A stretch of 64,000 bases of DNA from Romboutsia sp. CE17 (GTDB lineage Bacteria > Bacillota > Clostridia > Peptostreptococcales > Peptostreptococcaceae), in contig NZ_CP051144.1 of assembly GCF_012317385.1 (NCBI RefSeq), positions 2,790,001 to 2,854,000 on the forward strand. Direction: 5' to 3'. Made by a program: the position numbers and the translations under genes. Under the pieces are notes generated by a model. That model made no database searches and was not told the DNA's origin. It saw only the letters and a program-made list of their open reading frames with translations. Of the stretch, positions 22,830-32,917 are shown in pieces. Within the stretch, counting starts at the first letter, position 1. Every line of letters starts with the position of its first letter.

Positions 22830-23053
22830 AATGAAGAAATAGTAAAAAGTGGAACCTTTACAGAGAGGAAACATAGCTGAGAGTTTCTAAGGAGAAGTTT
22901 TTGAACCTGTCTTCTAGCTTTAAGAACAGTAAAAAGTTCTTACGTTTGGGAGCGTTACATCCTAGAAAGAGAGCCTTAGGGCTAATTAGAGTGGTACCGC
23001 GGAAAGTTAACCTTCCGTCTCTATATTTATTATAGAGATGGAAGGTTTTTTTG
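22830..23053 (+). promoter_or_regulatory. T-box leader of proS (Pro specifier)
   Basis: The canonical T-box AGAGTGGTACCGCGG lies at 22988-23002. Stem I contains the GAGAG and GAA-codon features; the codon after TGAA at 22906-22908 is CCT (Pro). Uncharged tRNA-Pro should pair at the specifier and, through its 3' end, with TGGT in the T-box; the T at 22995 fits discriminator A of the tRNA at 2231. This prevents the terminator at 23009-23053 and turns on proS. The 5' boundary is approximate. Confidence 0.93.
23009..23053 (+). terminator. T-box-controlled terminator
   Basis: AACCTTCC-TCTCTATA pairs with TATAGAGA-GGAAGGTT and is followed by seven T. The T-box bases at 22992-23002 overlap the competing antiterminator. 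Confidence 0.92.
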
Positions 23054-23088
23054 TTTAGAAACAATATATATCAAGGAGGAAATTAAAA

Positions 23089-24804
23089 ATGAGAATGTCA
23101 AAAATGTTAATGCCAACATTAAAAGAAGTTCCATCTGATGCAGAAATAACAAGTCATCAATTAATGCTAAGAGCAGGGATGATAAGAAAGATGGCTTCAG
23201 GAGTATACAACCAATTACCTATGGGTATAAGAGTTTTCAATAAAATACAAAATATAATAAGAGAAGAAATGAATAAAAAAGGTGCTCAAGAAATACTATG
23301 TTCAGGGCTTATTCCATCTGAGTTATGGAAAGAGTCTGGAAGATGGGATGTAATGGGACCTGAAATGTTTAGATTAAAGGATAGAAATGAAAGAAGTTAC
23401 TGCATGGGGCCAACTCATGAAGAAGTTTTCACTGATATAATAAGACAAGAAGTTACTTCTTATAAGCAACTTCCATTAAACTTATATCAAATACAAGTAA
23501 AATACAGAGATGAAAGAAGACCAAGATTTGGTGTAATGAGAACGAAGACTTTCACAATGAAGGATGCTTACAGCTTCGATGTTGATCAAGAAGGATTAGA
23601 TAAATCATACCAAGATATGTTTGAAGCATATACAAATATATTTGCTAGATGCGAATTAGAAAACAGCCCAGTTCAAGCTGATTCAGGAGCTATGGGTGGT
23701 TCAGCTTCTGCAGAATTTATGGTTAAATCAGAAGTTGGAGAAGATGAAATAGTATTCTGTAGTGGTTGCGATTATGCAGCTAATATAGAAAAAGCTACTT
23801 CAGTAAATCATGAGCCGGTAGCAGAAGAAATGAAAGAAATGAAGGAAGTACACACTCCAGGGGTACACACTATAGAAGAATTAGTAGAGTTCTTTAAAGA
23901 AGATGCAGGAAAGTTTGCAAAAACTTTAATATACTACGCTGATGGAAAAACTGTAGCAGTAGTAGTAAGAGGAGATAGAGATGTTAACGAAACTAAGGTT
24001 GCTAATGCTATAGGTGGAGCTGTAGAATTTGAACTAGCTAGTGAATCAACTATAAAGGAAGTAACAGGTGCTGAAGTTGGATTTGCTGGACCAATAGGAA
24101 TAAAAACTGATTATGTACTAATAGACCAAGAAGTAGTAGATCAAAGAAATGTAGTAATTGGTGCTAATAAAACTGAATATCACATAGAAAATGCTAACTA
24201 CGGCAGAGATTTTGATGGTACAGTTGGAGACTTCAGAAATGTTAATGAAGGAGATAAATGTACTAAGTGTGGAAGTGCTTTAGAAGTAGCTAGAGGTGTA
24301 GAGGTTGGACATATATTCAAGCTAGGAACTAAGTATTCAGAATCTATGGGAGCTACTTTCTTAGATAAGAATGGAAAATCTCAACCAATAGTAATGGGAT
24401 GTTATGGAATAGGTGTAGAAAGAACTGCAGCTGCAGTTATAGAACAACATCACGATGAAAATGGTATAATATGGCCTTTAGCAATAGCTCCATATCATGT
24501 AGTGGTAGTACCTGTAAATATCAAGAAAGATGAGCACAGAGAAAATGCTGAAAAAATATATGAAGAACTAAAAGCTATGGGTGTAGAAGTACTATTAGAT
24601 GATAGAGATGAAAGAGCTGGAGTTAAATTTAAGGATTCTGAACTAATAGGTATACCAATAAGAATTACTGTTGGTAAAGATATAGTAGATGGAAAAGTTG
24701 AATTTAAATTAAGAAATAGCCAAGATAAAGAAGTTATAGGCTTAGATGAAATAAAATCTAAAGTAGAAGCTGAATTTATAAAAAACAATGTTAAATTAGG
24801 ATAA
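23089..24804 (+). CDS. proS: prolyl-tRNA synthetase, bacterial editing type
   Basis: ProS attaches proline to tRNA-Pro in the cytoplasm. The 571 residues fit the bacterial form with an inserted editing (YbaK-like) domain at about 240-390 between class II motifs 2 and 3. Motif 2 is near [13 protein letters not shown] and motif 3 near [11 protein letters not shown]; a C-terminal anticodon-binding domain follows. The ATG has AAGGAGG at 23073-23079. Expression is controlled by the T-box leader just upstream. Confidence 0.97.
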   Translation: MRMSKMLMPTLKEVPSDAEITSHQLMLRAGMIRKMASGVYNQLPMGIRVFNKIQNIIREEMNKKGAQEILCSGLIPSELWKESGRWDVMGPEMFRLKDRNERSYCMGPTHEEVFTDIIRQEVTSYKQLPLNLYQIQVKYRDERRPRFGVMRTKTFTMKDAYSFDVDQEGLDKSYQDMFEAYTNIFARCELENSPVQADSGAMGGSASAEFMVKSEVGEDEIVFCSGCDYAANIEKATSVNHEPVAEEMKEMKEVHTPGVHTIEELVEFFKEDAGKFAKTLIYYADGKTVAVVVRGDRDVNETKVANAIGGAVEFELASESTIKEVTGAEVGFAGPIGIKTDYVLIDQEVVDQRNVVIGANKTEYHIENANYGRDFDGTVGDFRNVNEGDKCTKCGSALEVARGVEVGHIFKLGTKYSESMGATFLDKNGKSQPIVMGCYGIGVERTAAAVIEQHHDENGIIWPLAIAPYHVVVVPVNIKKDEHRENAEKIYEELKAMGVEVLLDDRDERAGVKFKDSELIGIPIRITVGKDIVDGKVEFKLRNSQDKEVIGLDEIKSKVEAEFIKNNVKLG

Positions 24805-24811
24805 TAACAAT

Positions 24812-24879
24812 AAAATAGTATATATAATCCACGAAATATGTTAATAATTCTATGTATATGTGGATATATATACTATTTT
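24812..24879 (+). terminator. inverted repeat after proS
   Basis: AAAATAGTATATATA-ATCCAC and its complement GTGGAT-ATATATACTATTTT enclose about 27 bases. It is likely a terminator, though the T-run is only part of the stem. Confidence 0.55.
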
Positions 24880-24943
24880 AAATTAGTTCAAAATTGAATT
24901 ATCCACATATTTAAATATGATAAAAGGATGTCTTTTTATGTAT

Positions 24944-24972
24944 TTGGATAAAATAAAATTACAATATATAGA
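24944..24972 (+). promoter_or_regulatory. possible promoter of gltX
   Basis: TTGGAT at 24944-24949 and TATAGA at 24967-24972 with a 17-base spacer. Both hexamers are imperfect. Confidence 0.35.
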
Positions 24973-25022
24973 CGTTTTTTGATATTATAAAAGATGTATG
25001 AAAATAATCAGGAGGTAAAGTA

Positions 25023-26504
25023 ATGAGCGTAAGAGTAAGATTTGCTCCAAGTCCAACTGGATTTGTACACATAGGTAGTTTAAGAACTGCTTTATACAAC
25101 TACTTATTTGCAAAAAAAATGGGCGGAGAATACATATTAAGAGTAGAAGATACAGACCAAACTAGATTAGTTGAAGGTGCTATAGAAAACATGCTTAATG
25201 CTATGAGCTGGGGTGGAGTTAACCACAGTGAAGGTGTTATGTTAGATGAAAATGGAAACATAGTTCAAAAAGGTGAATATGGACCATATATACAATCAGA
25301 AAGACTAGATATATACAAAGAGTATATACAACAATTATTAGACAGTGGTAAAGCGTATTACTGCTTCTGTACTAAAGAAAGATTAGATGAAGTAAGAGAA
25401 AAGCAAAAAGAAGCTGGAGAAACTCCAAGATATGATGGTCATTGTAGAGACTTATCTAAAGAAGAAGTTGAAGCTAAAATAGCTGCTGGTGAACCTTATG
25501 TAATAAGATTAAGATTACCAGAAGATCATGTAATAAAATTCACTGATTTAGTTAGAGGTGAAACTGAGTTCAATACTAATGATTTAGATGATCAAGTATT
25601 AATAAAAACTGATGGATTCCCAACATATCACTTTGCAGTTGTAGTTGATGACCATTTAATGAAAATAACTCATGTAATAAGAGGTGAAGAGTGGGTTTCT
25701 TCAACTCCAAAGCATGTTTATCTATACGAAGCATTTGGATGGGAAGCTCCAACATTTGTACATTTACCAAATATACTTAACAAAGAAAAGAAAAAGTTAA
25801 GTAAGAGACATGGTGATGTTGCTGTTGAAGATTTCAAGAAGAAGGGATACTTACCAGAAGGTTTAATCAACTACGTTGCATTAGTTGGATGGTCTCCAGA
25901 AGATAACCAAGAGTTATTTACAATGGAAGAATTAGAAAAAGCATTCTCTGTGGAAAGAGTATCTAAGAGTGGTGGAGTATTTGACACTGAAAAATTAAAC
26001 TGGGTTAACCAACATTATATAAAAGATGCAGATGATTCTTACTTAACAGACTTAGCTATACCTTTCTTAGTAGAAGCTGGATTTGTGACAGAAGAAGAAT
26101 CAAAAGAAAAATATGATTTCTTAAAAGGAATGGTATCAGTTCTTAAAGAAAAATTACAATATGTAAAAGAAATAACTGAGCATGCATCTATATTCTTTGG
26201 AGATAAAGTTAACCTAGAAACTGAAGAATGTGCTGAATTCTTAAAATTAGACCATATACCAACGCTAGTAAATGCTTTAGAAGAAAAGATAAATAAAGCA
26301 GAAGTTTTAGATGAGGCATTTGTAAAATCAATGTTTAAAGAAATACAAAAAGAACATGGAATAAAAGGTAAAAACTTATTTATGGGATCAAGAGTAAGTT
26401 TAACTGGTCAAATGCATGGACCAGATTTACCAAAAACTATGGAAGTTTTAGGAAAAGAAACTTGTTTAAATAGATTATCTTATGTAAAAAATAATATATT
26501 ATAG
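25023..26504 (+). CDS. gltX: glutamyl-tRNA synthetase
   Basis: A class I synthetase that charges tRNA-Glu. The 493 residues carry the HIGH motif as HIGS in [15 protein letters not shown] (about 9-23), a CFC element of the zinc region near YYCFCT (about 115), and the KMSKS variant KLSKRHG (about 259-265). Length is normal. Whether it also charges tRNA-Gln, as in bacteria that use GatCAB, cannot be told from this window, but no glnS is present here. The start has AGGAGG, and a strong terminator follows. Confidence 0.96.
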   Translation: MSVRVRFAPSPTGFVHIGSLRTALYNYLFAKKMGGEYILRVEDTDQTRLVEGAIENMLNAMSWGGVNHSEGVMLDENGNIVQKGEYGPYIQSERLDIYKEYIQQLLDSGKAYYCFCTKERLDEVREKQKEAGETPRYDGHCRDLSKEEVEAKIAAGEPYVIRLRLPEDHVIKFTDLVRGETEFNTNDLDDQVLIKTDGFPTYHFAVVVDDHLMKITHVIRGEEWVSSTPKHVYLYEAFGWEAPTFVHLPNILNKEKKKLSKRHGDVAVEDFKKKGYLPEGLINYVALVGWSPEDNQELFTMEELEKAFSVERVSKSGGVFDTEKLNWVNQHYIKDADDSYLTDLAIPFLVEAGFVTEEESKEKYDFLKGMVSVLKEKLQYVKEITEHASIFFGDKVNLETEECAEFLKLDHIPTLVNALEEKINKAEVLDEAFVKSMFKEIQKEHGIKGKNLFMGSRVSLTGQMHGPDLPKTMEVLGKETCLNRLSYVKNNIL

Positions 26505-26510
26505 TTATAA

Positions 26511-26531
26511 AAAGTCCGCTATATAATAGCG
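26511..26531 (+). terminator. terminator after gltX
   Basis: TCCGCTAT-ATA-ATAGCGGA hairpin followed by nine T. Confidence 0.92.
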
Positions 26532-26831
26532 GATTTTTTTTTATTTTAAACGAATTTTATATTAAAAAATCAGAGTTTTATTAGTTAGAATTTAGTAATT
26601 GCAATGGGTTGGTATTTATATTGAATTAATGAGCTTATGAAAAAATAAATCAAAGAGTATATATAAAGTGATTTTTTTAGTGTAACTATTTGGAGGAAAT
26701 AATCCTAGGTATATTCAGAGGAATTTTAATATTTAAATTTAATATATAACTTTGAGTAATTAATAATTAAGTAGTTTTTAATATAAAAAATTATTAAATT
26801 TAATGGTTTGTTTAATAATGAGGGGGTAACT
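26532..26831 (+). other. gene-free region between gltX and the small ORF
   Basis: AT-rich, with many stop codons in all frames. I saw no convincing promoter or structured RNA; only GGAGGAAATAATCCTAGG near 26692 stands out, and no reading frame follows it. Confidence 0.5.
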
Positions 26832-26984
26832 ATGTATAATGAGATAGATGATGTAAAAAAAGAATTAGAACAACTTTGTGAAGAATATATAAAAGTTTTA
26901 GAAAATCTAAAAAGTAAAAATATGATAAGTAGTGATACTTTTGAACAATGTGCAGGAAGTAAAATTATGTTCTTAAATAAATAG
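26832..26984 (+). CDS. small hypothetical protein, 50 aa
   Basis: I do not recognise this protein. The frame of 50 codons has a strong ribosome site (GAGGGGG, five bases before ATG) and codon use like its neighbours. It is mostly helical and charged at the N-terminal half, has Cys at 16 and 40, and no membrane segment. It sits alone between the gltX terminator and cysS. The strong ribosome site argues for expression, but without homologues it remains a candidate. Confidence 0.55.
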   Translation: MYNEIDDVKKELEQLCEEYIKVLENLKSKNMISSDTFEQCAGSKIMFLNK

Positions 26985-27120
26985 CAAACTAAATTAAAAT
27001 ATTTTTTATAGCATATAAGGATATAATAGTAATACTATTAATTACAGAGTTTTTCAATTATAATATATTATATAATTATTATGTTATGGGAATTTATAAC
27101 AATACAGTGAGGTGATAAGT

Positions 27121-28518
27121 GTGAAATTATATAATACAATGACTAGACAAAAAGAAGAGTTTATTCCATTAGAGGAAGGAAAGGTAAGAATGTATGTATG
27201 TGGTCCTACGGTTTATAACTACATACATATAGGAAATGCTAGACCTTTTATTATATTTGATGCATTAAGAAGATACTTAGAATATAGGGGATATGATGTA
27301 ACTTATGTTCAAAACTTTACTGATGTAGATGATAAAATCATAAAAAGAGGGCATGAAGAGGGAATATCACCAGAAGAAGTTGCATCTAAATATATAAACG
27401 AATACTTTGTAGATTCTGATGGATTAGGTATAAAGAGAGCAAGTGTTCATCCTCGTGTTACAGATAATATAGAGCAAATAATAAAGTTTGTAAAAGAATT
27501 AGAGGATAAAGGATATGCATACGAAGTAAACGGAGATGTTTATTTTGACACTAAAAAGTTTGAAGACTACGGAAAGCTTTCTGGACAAAAACAAGATGAA
27601 CTAGAAGCGGGTGCAAGAATAGAAGTAAATGATCAAAAGAAACATCCAATGGACTTTGTTCTTTGGAAAGCAAAGAAAGAAGGAGAACCTGGATGGTCAA
27701 GTCCATGGGGTGAAGGTAGACCAGGTTGGCATATAGAATGTTCAGTTATGTCTAACAGATACTTAGGAGAAACTATAGATATACATGCTGGAGGACAAGA
27801 TTTAACTTTCCCACATCATGAAAATGAAATAGCACAAAGTGAAGCTAGAAATGGAAAAACTTTTGCTAATTACTGGATGCACAATGGATATATAAATATA
27901 AACAATGAAAAAATGAGCAAATCAAAAGGTAATTTCTTTACAGTTAGAGATATTTCTAAATTATATGACTTAGAAATAGTTAGATTCTTTATGTTATCAG
28001 CTCATTATAGAAATCCAGTTAATTTTAGTGATGAAATGCTAAATCAAGCTAAAGCTGGATTAGAAAGGTTATACAACACTAAAGAAAAATTAGAATTCGT
28101 TATAAGTAATTTAAAAGAATCTAGTATTACAGAAGAAGAATTTAAATTAGTAGCTGAATTAGATGGATATAGAAATAAGTTTATAGTATCTATGGATGAT
28201 GATATTAATACAGCTGACGCTATAAGTGCTATATTTGAATTAGCTAAATTTATAAATTCTAACGTTAATGAAAATTCTTCATTAGATTTTGCAAAGAAAT
28301 GTTTAGATGAATTTAATGAATTAACTTCAGTATTAAATATAGTAAATAAGCAAAAAGATGATATACTAGATGAAGAAATAGAAAGCTTAATACAAAAAAG
28401 AACAGAAGCTAAAAAGAACAAACAATATCAGTTAGCAGATGAAATAAGACAAGAATTATTGGATAAAGGAATTGTCTTAGAAGATACAAGACAAGGTGTT
28501 AAGTGGAAAAGGGTATAA
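27121..28518 (+). CDS. cysS: cysteinyl-tRNA synthetase
   Basis: CysS charges tRNA-Cys. From the GTG at 27121 the protein has 465 residues, the usual size, with the HIGH motif in [15 protein letters not shown] (about 26-40), the zinc ligand region near GWHIECSVM, and KMSKSKG (about 265-271). A GTG nine bases earlier would add three residues, but GAGGTG at 27109-27114 overlaps that codon and is correctly spaced for 27121. No T-box precedes it. It starts a run continuing with mrnC. Confidence 0.95.
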   Translation: MKLYNTMTRQKEEFIPLEEGKVRMYVCGPTVYNYIHIGNARPFIIFDALRRYLEYRGYDVTYVQNFTDVDDKIIKRGHEEGISPEEVASKYINEYFVDSDGLGIKRASVHPRVTDNIEQIIKFVKELEDKGYAYEVNGDVYFDTKKFEDYGKLSGQKQDELEAGARIEVNDQKKHPMDFVLWKAKKEGEPGWSSPWGEGRPGWHIECSVMSNRYLGETIDIHAGGQDLTFPHHENEIAQSEARNGKTFANYWMHNGYININNEKMSKSKGNFFTVRDISKLYDLEIVRFFMLSAHYRNPVNFSDEMLNQAKAGLERLYNTKEKLEFVISNLKESSITEEEFKLVAELDGYRNKFIVSMDDDINTADAISAIFELAKFINSNVNENSSLDFAKKCLDEFNELTSVLNIVNKQKDDILDEEIESLIQKRTEAKKNKQYQLADEIRQELLDKGIVLEDTRQGVKWKRV

Positions 28519-28520
28519 TC

Positions 28521-28922
28521 ATGGATAAATCAGAATTACTTACAATATCACCTCTAGTATTAGCTTACTTAGGTGATACAGTTTATGAGTCTTATGTAAG
28601 AGAGTATTTAATCAGAAAAAATATTAATAAAAAGGTTAATGATCTTCATAAGTCTGCTATAAAATATGTTAATGCAAAAGCTCAAGCAACTATAATACAT
28701 GAGATTGAAAATGAGCTGACAGAAGATGAAGAAAGAATCTACAAGAGAGGTAGGAATCAAAAATCTCATACATCTCCTAAAAATGCAGATATTATAGATT
28801 ATAAACATGCAACAGGATTCGAAGCATTAATAGGATATTTATATTTAAATGAAGAAAGTGATAGATTAAAGTATATAATATCTAAAGGCTTAGAGATTAT
28901 AGAACTAAGTATGAAACAATAA
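28521..28922 (+). CDS. mrnC: Mini-ribonuclease III
   Basis: MrnC is a small RNase III catalytic domain without an RNA-binding domain; in Bacillus it trims 23S precursor ends, and the long 23S helix in this window is a plausible substrate. The 133 residues contain the catalytic signature LAYLGDTVYE (14-23, with D19) and the second acidic region near ATGFEALIGYLYL. The ATG lies two bases after the cysS stop with AAAAGGG just before it. The cysS-mrnC-rlmB order is widely conserved in Firmicutes. Confidence 0.94.
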   Translation: MDKSELLTISPLVLAYLGDTVYESYVREYLIRKNINKKVNDLHKSAIKYVNAKAQATIIHEIENELTEDEERIYKRGRNQKSHTSPKNADIIDYKHATGFEALIGYLYLNEESDRLKYIISKGLEIIELSMKQ

Positions 28923-28928
28923 TAGTTT

Positions 28929-28969
28929 AAAAAAAGTATTGTCTGAATCAAATGGCAATGCTTTTTTTT
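28929..28969 (+). terminator. terminator after mrnC
   Basis: AAAAAGTATTGTC pairs imperfectly with GGCAATGCTTTTT and is followed by T residues. Confidence 0.75.
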
Positions 28970-29051
28970 ATAAATCATGTATAATAGTACTTATAAATAA
29001 AACATTATAATATATAAAAGCGATTACAAAAGATTATAGGCGGTGAAAGAA

Positions 29052-29786
29052 TTGGCAAACATAGAAGGAAGAAATCCTGTAATAGAAGCAATAAAAAGTG
29101 AGAGAGAAATAGATAAAATAATGATATCTAACTCAGCTAAAGAAGGATCTATAAAAAAGATTATCGGTATGGCTAAGGAAAAGAATATAGTAATACAATA
29201 TGTAGACAAAAACAAATTAGATGAAATAAGCACTAGTCATGCACATCAAGGTGTTATAGCTCAGGTTAGTGAGTACAAGTACTATGAATTAGATGAACTA
29301 ATAGAATCTGCAAAAGAAAAATCAGAACATCCATTTTTTATAATACTAGATGAAATAACAGATCCACACAATCTTGGAACGATAATAAGAACTGCTGATG
29401 CAGTTGGAGCACATGGTGTAATAATACCAAAAAGAAGAAGTGTACATATAACACCAACTGTTGCTAAAGCATCAGCTGGAGCAGTGGAGTATGTACCAGT
29501 GTGTAAAGTAACCAATATAGTAAACACAATTAAAAAGCTAAAAGAAGAAGGTCTTTGGATAGCGGCAGCAGATATGGATGGACAACCATTTTATGAGCAA
29601 AACCTTACAGGTCCAATAGGTTTAGTTATAGGTAGTGAAGGCTTTGGAATATCAAGACTAGTAAAACAAAATTGCGATTTTACAGTTAAGATGCCAATGG
29701 TAGGTAATGTTACATCTTTAAATGCGTCTGTTGCAGGAGGGATACTTCTATACGAAATATTTAGACAAAGAACAGGCAAAAAATAA
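29052..29786 (+). CDS. rlmB: 23S rRNA (guanosine-2'-O-)-methyltransferase RlmB
   Basis: A TrmH-family SPOUT methyltransferase that methylates a ribose in 23S rRNA. The 244 residues show an N-terminal L30e-like RNA-binding part and the three SPOUT motifs: DPHNLGTIIRTADA, GSEGFGISR, and VTSLNASVAGGILLYE, which form the knotted AdoMet site. I chose TTG at 29052 because AGGCGGTG ends six bases before it; a GTG at 29043 would place the ribosome site inside the start. It is separated from mrnC by a terminator-like hairpin. Confidence 0.92.
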   Translation: MANIEGRNPVIEAIKSEREIDKIMISNSAKEGSIKKIIGMAKEKNIVIQYVDKNKLDEISTSHAHQGVIAQVSEYKYYELDELIESAKEKSEHPFFIILDEITDPHNLGTIIRTADAVGAHGVIIPKRRSVHITPTVAKASAGAVEYVPVCKVTNIVNTIKKLKEEGLWIAAADMDGQPFYEQNLTGPIGLVIGSEGFGISRLVKQNCDFTVKMPMVGNVTSLNASVAGGILLYEIFRQRTGKK

Positions 29787-29790
29787 AGTA

Positions 29791-30318
29791 ATGAGAAGGA
29801 AGATGAATTCTTATCTAATTGTAGATGGTTACAATATTATAAATGCATGGGATGATTTAAAAGAGATTGCAAAGTATAGCTTAGAAGACTCAAGAGAAAA
29901 ATTAATACATTGCATAATAGATTATGCTGAATTTACAGGGAAAAAAGCGATCATAGTGTTTGATGCTTATAATATAAAAAACTCTAAAGAAAAAATAGAA
30001 GAAAGAAAACATATAACTATAGTCTATACTAAGGAGCTTCAGACAGCAGATAGTTATATAGAAAAATTTATAAGCTCATTATCAAAGTATGATGAAGTAA
30101 AAGTAGTTACAAATGACTACGCAGAACAACAAATAGTTTTGGGAAAAGGTGCTAGCAGAGTATCTGCTAGAGAACTAAAACTAGATATAGAAACTGCTAA
30201 AGAGAGAATTAGAGAAAAGACTAATATACAACACAAAAAGATACAGCGAAATTTCTTAGAAGATAGGTTAGATGAAGAAACATTGTCGAAACTTGAGAAC
30301 ATTCGTAGAAAGCGTTGA
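29791..30318 (+). CDS. yacP: NYN-domain ribonuclease, YacP (Rae1) family
   Basis: This 175-residue protein has a PIN-like NYN nuclease fold: it opens with LIVDGYNIINAWDD (about 8-21), continues with IVFDAYN and TADSYIEKF, and contains the TNDYAEQQIV segment. Bacillus YacP (Rae1) is an A-site mRNA endonuclease on ribosomes, a role that fits these neighbours. The start is uncertain: ATG 29791 and ATG 29803 are both poorly spaced from a ribosome site. The gene follows rlmB after four bases, so coupling is likely. Confidence 0.85.
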   Translation: MRRKMNSYLIVDGYNIINAWDDLKEIAKYSLEDSREKLIHCIIDYAEFTGKKAIIVFDAYNIKNSKEKIEERKHITIVYTKELQTADSYIEKFISSLSKYDEVKVVTNDYAEQQIVLGKGASRVSARELKLDIETAKERIREKTNIQHKKIQRNFLEDRLDEETLSKLENIRRKR

Positions 30319-30344
30319 AATATCAAACTTTTTTAGACTATAAT
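30315..30344 (+). promoter_or_regulatory. promoter of sigH
   Basis: TTGAAA at 30315-30320, overlapping the yacP stop, and TATAAT at 30339-30344 with an 18-base spacer. Confidence 0.6.
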
Positions 30345-30380
30345 ATACCTATGAAATTGTTTGCGATGGGGGAGATTTTA

Positions 30381-31028
30381 ATGTCGGTAGCTAATGATAA
30401 GGGGTATGAATTTTTAGATAATACTCAACAAGATGAGTATAACATAGTATTAAAAGCTAGCAATGGGGATAAAATAGCTTTAGAGTATATTATTACAAAG
30501 TATAGGAATTTTGTAAAAGCGAAAGCTAAATCATATTTTTTAGTAGGCGCAGATAAAGAAGATATAATACAAGAAGGTATGATAGGTCTTTACAAAGCAG
30601 TTAGGGATTTTGATGGAAGCAAAACGAATTCATTTAAGTGTTTTGCAGAGATATGTATAACAAGACAAATAATAACTGCTATAAAAACAGCTACAAGACA
30701 AAAACATATACCATTAAACTCTTATGTATCTTTAAATAAACCTATATATGATGAAGAATCAGACAGGACTCTTTTGGATATTATAACTACTAGTATAATT
30801 ACAGATCCAGAAGAGCTTATAATAAGCAAAGAAGAGTTAAAAAGAATTCAATCAAAGATGGATGAGCTACTAAGTGATTTGGAATTGGAAGTATTAGAAC
30901 TATATCTAAATGGCAAGTCATATCAGTACATAGCTAATAGACTAAATAGGGATGTTAAATCAATAGATAACGCTCTTCAAAGGGTTAAGAGAAAATTGGA
31001 AAAACATCTTGAAAACAGAAATGATTAA
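30381..31028 (+). CDS. sigH: RNA polymerase sigma-H factor
   Basis: SigH (Spo0H) is the sigma factor that in Firmicutes controls the transition to stationary phase and early sporulation genes. From ATG 30381 it has 215 residues, the usual size. Region 2 is near DIIQEGMIGLYKAVRDFDG with FKCFAEICITRQI, and region 4 is near LELEVLELYLNGKSYQYIANRL. The ATG has GGGGGAG six bases upstream. It stands between yacP and tuf, as in other clostridia. Its presence alone does not prove that the organism sporulates. Confidence 0.94.
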   Translation: MSVANDKGYEFLDNTQQDEYNIVLKASNGDKIALEYIITKYRNFVKAKAKSYFLVGADKEDIIQEGMIGLYKAVRDFDGSKTNSFKCFAEICITRQIITAIKTATRQKHIPLNSYVSLNKPIYDEESDRTLLDIITTSIITDPEELIISKEELKRIQSKMDELLSDLELEVLELYLNGKSYQYIANRLNRDVKSIDNALQRVKRKLEKHLENRND

Positions 31029-31098
31029 TAGTAAAATACTTACCATAAGCTTATTACAAGCAAAATTTATATAACATAACAATAGGAGGTATTTCAAA

Positions 31099-32292
31099 AT
31101 GGCTAAAGCTAAATTTGAAAGAAGTAAACCACATGTTAATATAGGAACAATAGGTCACGTTGACCACGGTAAAACTACATTAACAGCTGCTATAACAAAA
31201 ACTTTACATGAAAGATATCAATTAGGAGAAGCTGTAGACTTTGCTAACATAGATAAAGCTCCAGAAGAAAGAGAAAGAGGTATCACAATATCAACTGCTC
31301 ACGTTGAGTATGAAACTCCAAACAGACACTACGCTCACGTTGACTGTCCAGGACATGCTGACTACGTTAAGAACATGATAACAGGTGCTGCTCAAATGGA
31401 CGGTGCTATATTAGTTTGTTCAGCAACTGATGGACCAATGCCTCAAACAAGAGAGCATATACTATTATCAAGACAAGTTGGTGTACCATACATAGTAGTA
31501 TTCTTAAACAAGTGTGATATGGTAGACGATGAAGAATTATTAGAGTTAGTTGAAATGGAAATAAGAGACTTATTAAATGAGTACGAATTCCCAGGAGATG
31601 ACACTCCAATAATGAGAGGATCAGCTTTAATGGCTTTAGAAGATCCAACTTCAGTTTGGGGAGATAAGATAGTAGAATTATTCGAAATAATAGACGAATA
31701 TATACCAGCTCCAGAAAGAGATGTAGACAAAGACTTCTTAATGCCAGTAGAAGACGTATTCTCTATAACAGGTAGAGGAACAGTTGCTACAGGTAGAGTT
31801 GAAAGAGGTATATTAAAAGTTCAAGACGAAGTTGAAGTTGTAGGACTTTCAGAAGAACCAAGAAAGGTAGTAGTTACTGGAGTAGAAATGTTCAGAAAAT
31901 TACTAGATCAAGCAGAAGCTGGAGATAACATAGGAGCATTATTAAGAGGTGTTCAAAGAACTGAAATAGAAAGAGGACAAGTATTAGCTAAGCCAGGAAC
32001 AGTTAAAGCTCACACTAAATTCAAGGCTGAGATATACGTTCTTAAAAAAGAAGAAGGTGGAAGACATACTCCATTCTTCGATGGATACAGACCACAATTC
32101 TACTTCAGAACAACTGACGTAACAGGAGCTTGTAAATTACCAGAAGGAATAGAAATGGTAATGCCAGGAGATAACGTAACTATAGAGGTTGAATTAATAA
32201 ACTCTATATGTGTTGAAGAAGGATTAAGATTCGCAATAAGAGAAGGTGGAAGAACAGTAGCATCAGGTGTTGTTGCTTCTATAATAGAATAA
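31099..32292 (+). CDS. tufA: elongation factor Tu, copy 1
   Basis: EF-Tu carries aminoacyl-tRNA to the ribosome. The 397 residues have the P-loop GHVDHGKT (19-26), the switch II DCPGH with its catalytic His, and NKCD, then the two beta-barrel domains. It is preceded by AGGAGGT and followed by a strong terminator. The gene at 46941 is almost the same: four base differences in 1,194, one of them changing Val here to Ile there (residue 257). The copy letters are arbitrary. Confidence 0.97.
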   Translation: MAKAKFERSKPHVNIGTIGHVDHGKTTLTAAITKTLHERYQLGEAVDFANIDKAPEERERGITISTAHVEYETPNRHYAHVDCPGHADYVKNMITGAAQMDGAILVCSATDGPMPQTREHILLSRQVGVPYIVVFLNKCDMVDDEELLELVEMEIRDLLNEYEFPGDDTPIMRGSALMALEDPTSVWGDKIVELFEIIDEYIPAPERDVDKDFLMPVEDVFSITGRGTVATGRVERGILKVQDEVEVVGLSEEPRKVVVTGVEMFRKLLDQAEAGDNIGALLRGVQRTEIERGQVLAKPGTVKAHTKFKAEIYVLKKEEGGRHTPFFDGYRPQFYFRTTDVTGACKLPEGIEMVMPGDNVTIEVELINSICVEEGLRFAIREGGRTVASGVVASIIE

Positions 32293-32318
32293 TCTCTTAT
32301 ATAGAATTATTTATAGAT

Positions 32319-32347
32319 AAAAGAGGGGGGCAACCTCCTCTTTTTTT
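32319..32347 (+). terminator. terminator after tuf copy 1
   Basis: AAAAGAGGGGGG-CAA-CCTCCTCTTTTTTT. The same sequence, with one more G, follows the second tuf gene. Confidence 0.92.
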
Positions 32348-32369
32348 AAAGATAGGAAGTACAAAAACA

Positions 32370-32398
32370 TTGACAGTCATATTAATTTGTGATAACTT
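32370..32398 (+). promoter_or_regulatory. promoter of rpmG-secE-nusG-rplKA
   Basis: Perfect TTGACA at 32370-32375 and TAACTT at 32393-32398, 17-base spacer. Confidence 0.7.
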
Positions 32399-32498
32399 AT
32401 ACAAGGTAATGATTTGGAAGGTAATAATACTTCAATTAAATAAATTAAAGTATTATATTATTTAATATATGTACTTAAAAATGTTGGAGGTGTAGCAG

Positions 32499-32648
32499 AT
32501 GAGAGTAAAAGTAACTTTAGCATGTACTGAATGTAAGCAAAGAAACTATAACACTACAAAAAATAAGAAAAACAATCCAGACAGAATAGAATTACAAAAA
32601 TATTGTAGATTCTGTAAGAAACACACTACTCATAAAGAAACAAAATAG
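32499..32648 (+). CDS. rpmG: 50S ribosomal protein L33 (zinc form)
   Basis: A 49-residue protein with Cys at 9, 12, 36 and 39, forming the zinc ribbon of the C+ type of L33. It binds 23S rRNA near the E site. The ATG has GGAGGTG upstream. It is the first gene of a unit with secE and nusG, the usual order in Firmicutes, and is short enough to be missed by length filters. Confidence 0.96.
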   Translation: MRVKVTLACTECKQRNYNTTKNKKNNPDRIELQKYCRFCKKHTTHKETK

Positions 32649-32675
32649 TTTTTAATTTAAGGATGTGAGTGTAGT

Positions 32676-32903
32676 ATGGCTACTCAAGTGAATAATGGTT
32701 CAATACCTAAGAAGAAAAAATTTAGTTTAGTATCTTATATAAAAGAAACTAAGCAAGAGTTAAAGAGAGTTACGTGGCCGACAAAAAAGGAATTACTGAA
32801 AAATACAGGAATAGTTTTAACTGTAGTTATTTCGTTCACTATATTAGTATGGCTATTAGACACTGCTTTGTCTGGTGCGTTAGCATATATACTAAGTAGA
32901 TAA
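32676..32903 (+). CDS. secE: preprotein translocase subunit SecE
   Basis: SecE clamps SecY in the Sec channel. The 75-residue protein is the single-spanning Gram-positive form: a charged amphipathic helix with the conserved ELKRVTWPTKKE (about 27-38) followed by one membrane segment (about 45-72). It is placed 28 bases after rpmG and 15 before nusG. Its partner SecY is encoded at 58036. Confidence 0.96.
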   Translation: MATQVNNGSIPKKKKFSLVSYIKETKQELKRVTWPTKKELLKNTGIVLTVVISFTILVWLLDTALSGALAYILSR

Positions 32904-32917
32904 AAAGGAGAAAAGAA

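Noticed and set aside
26985-27120. T-box or other riboswitch before cysS
   Set aside because: No T-box core or terminator/antiterminator pair could be found; the stretch is simple AT-rich sequence.
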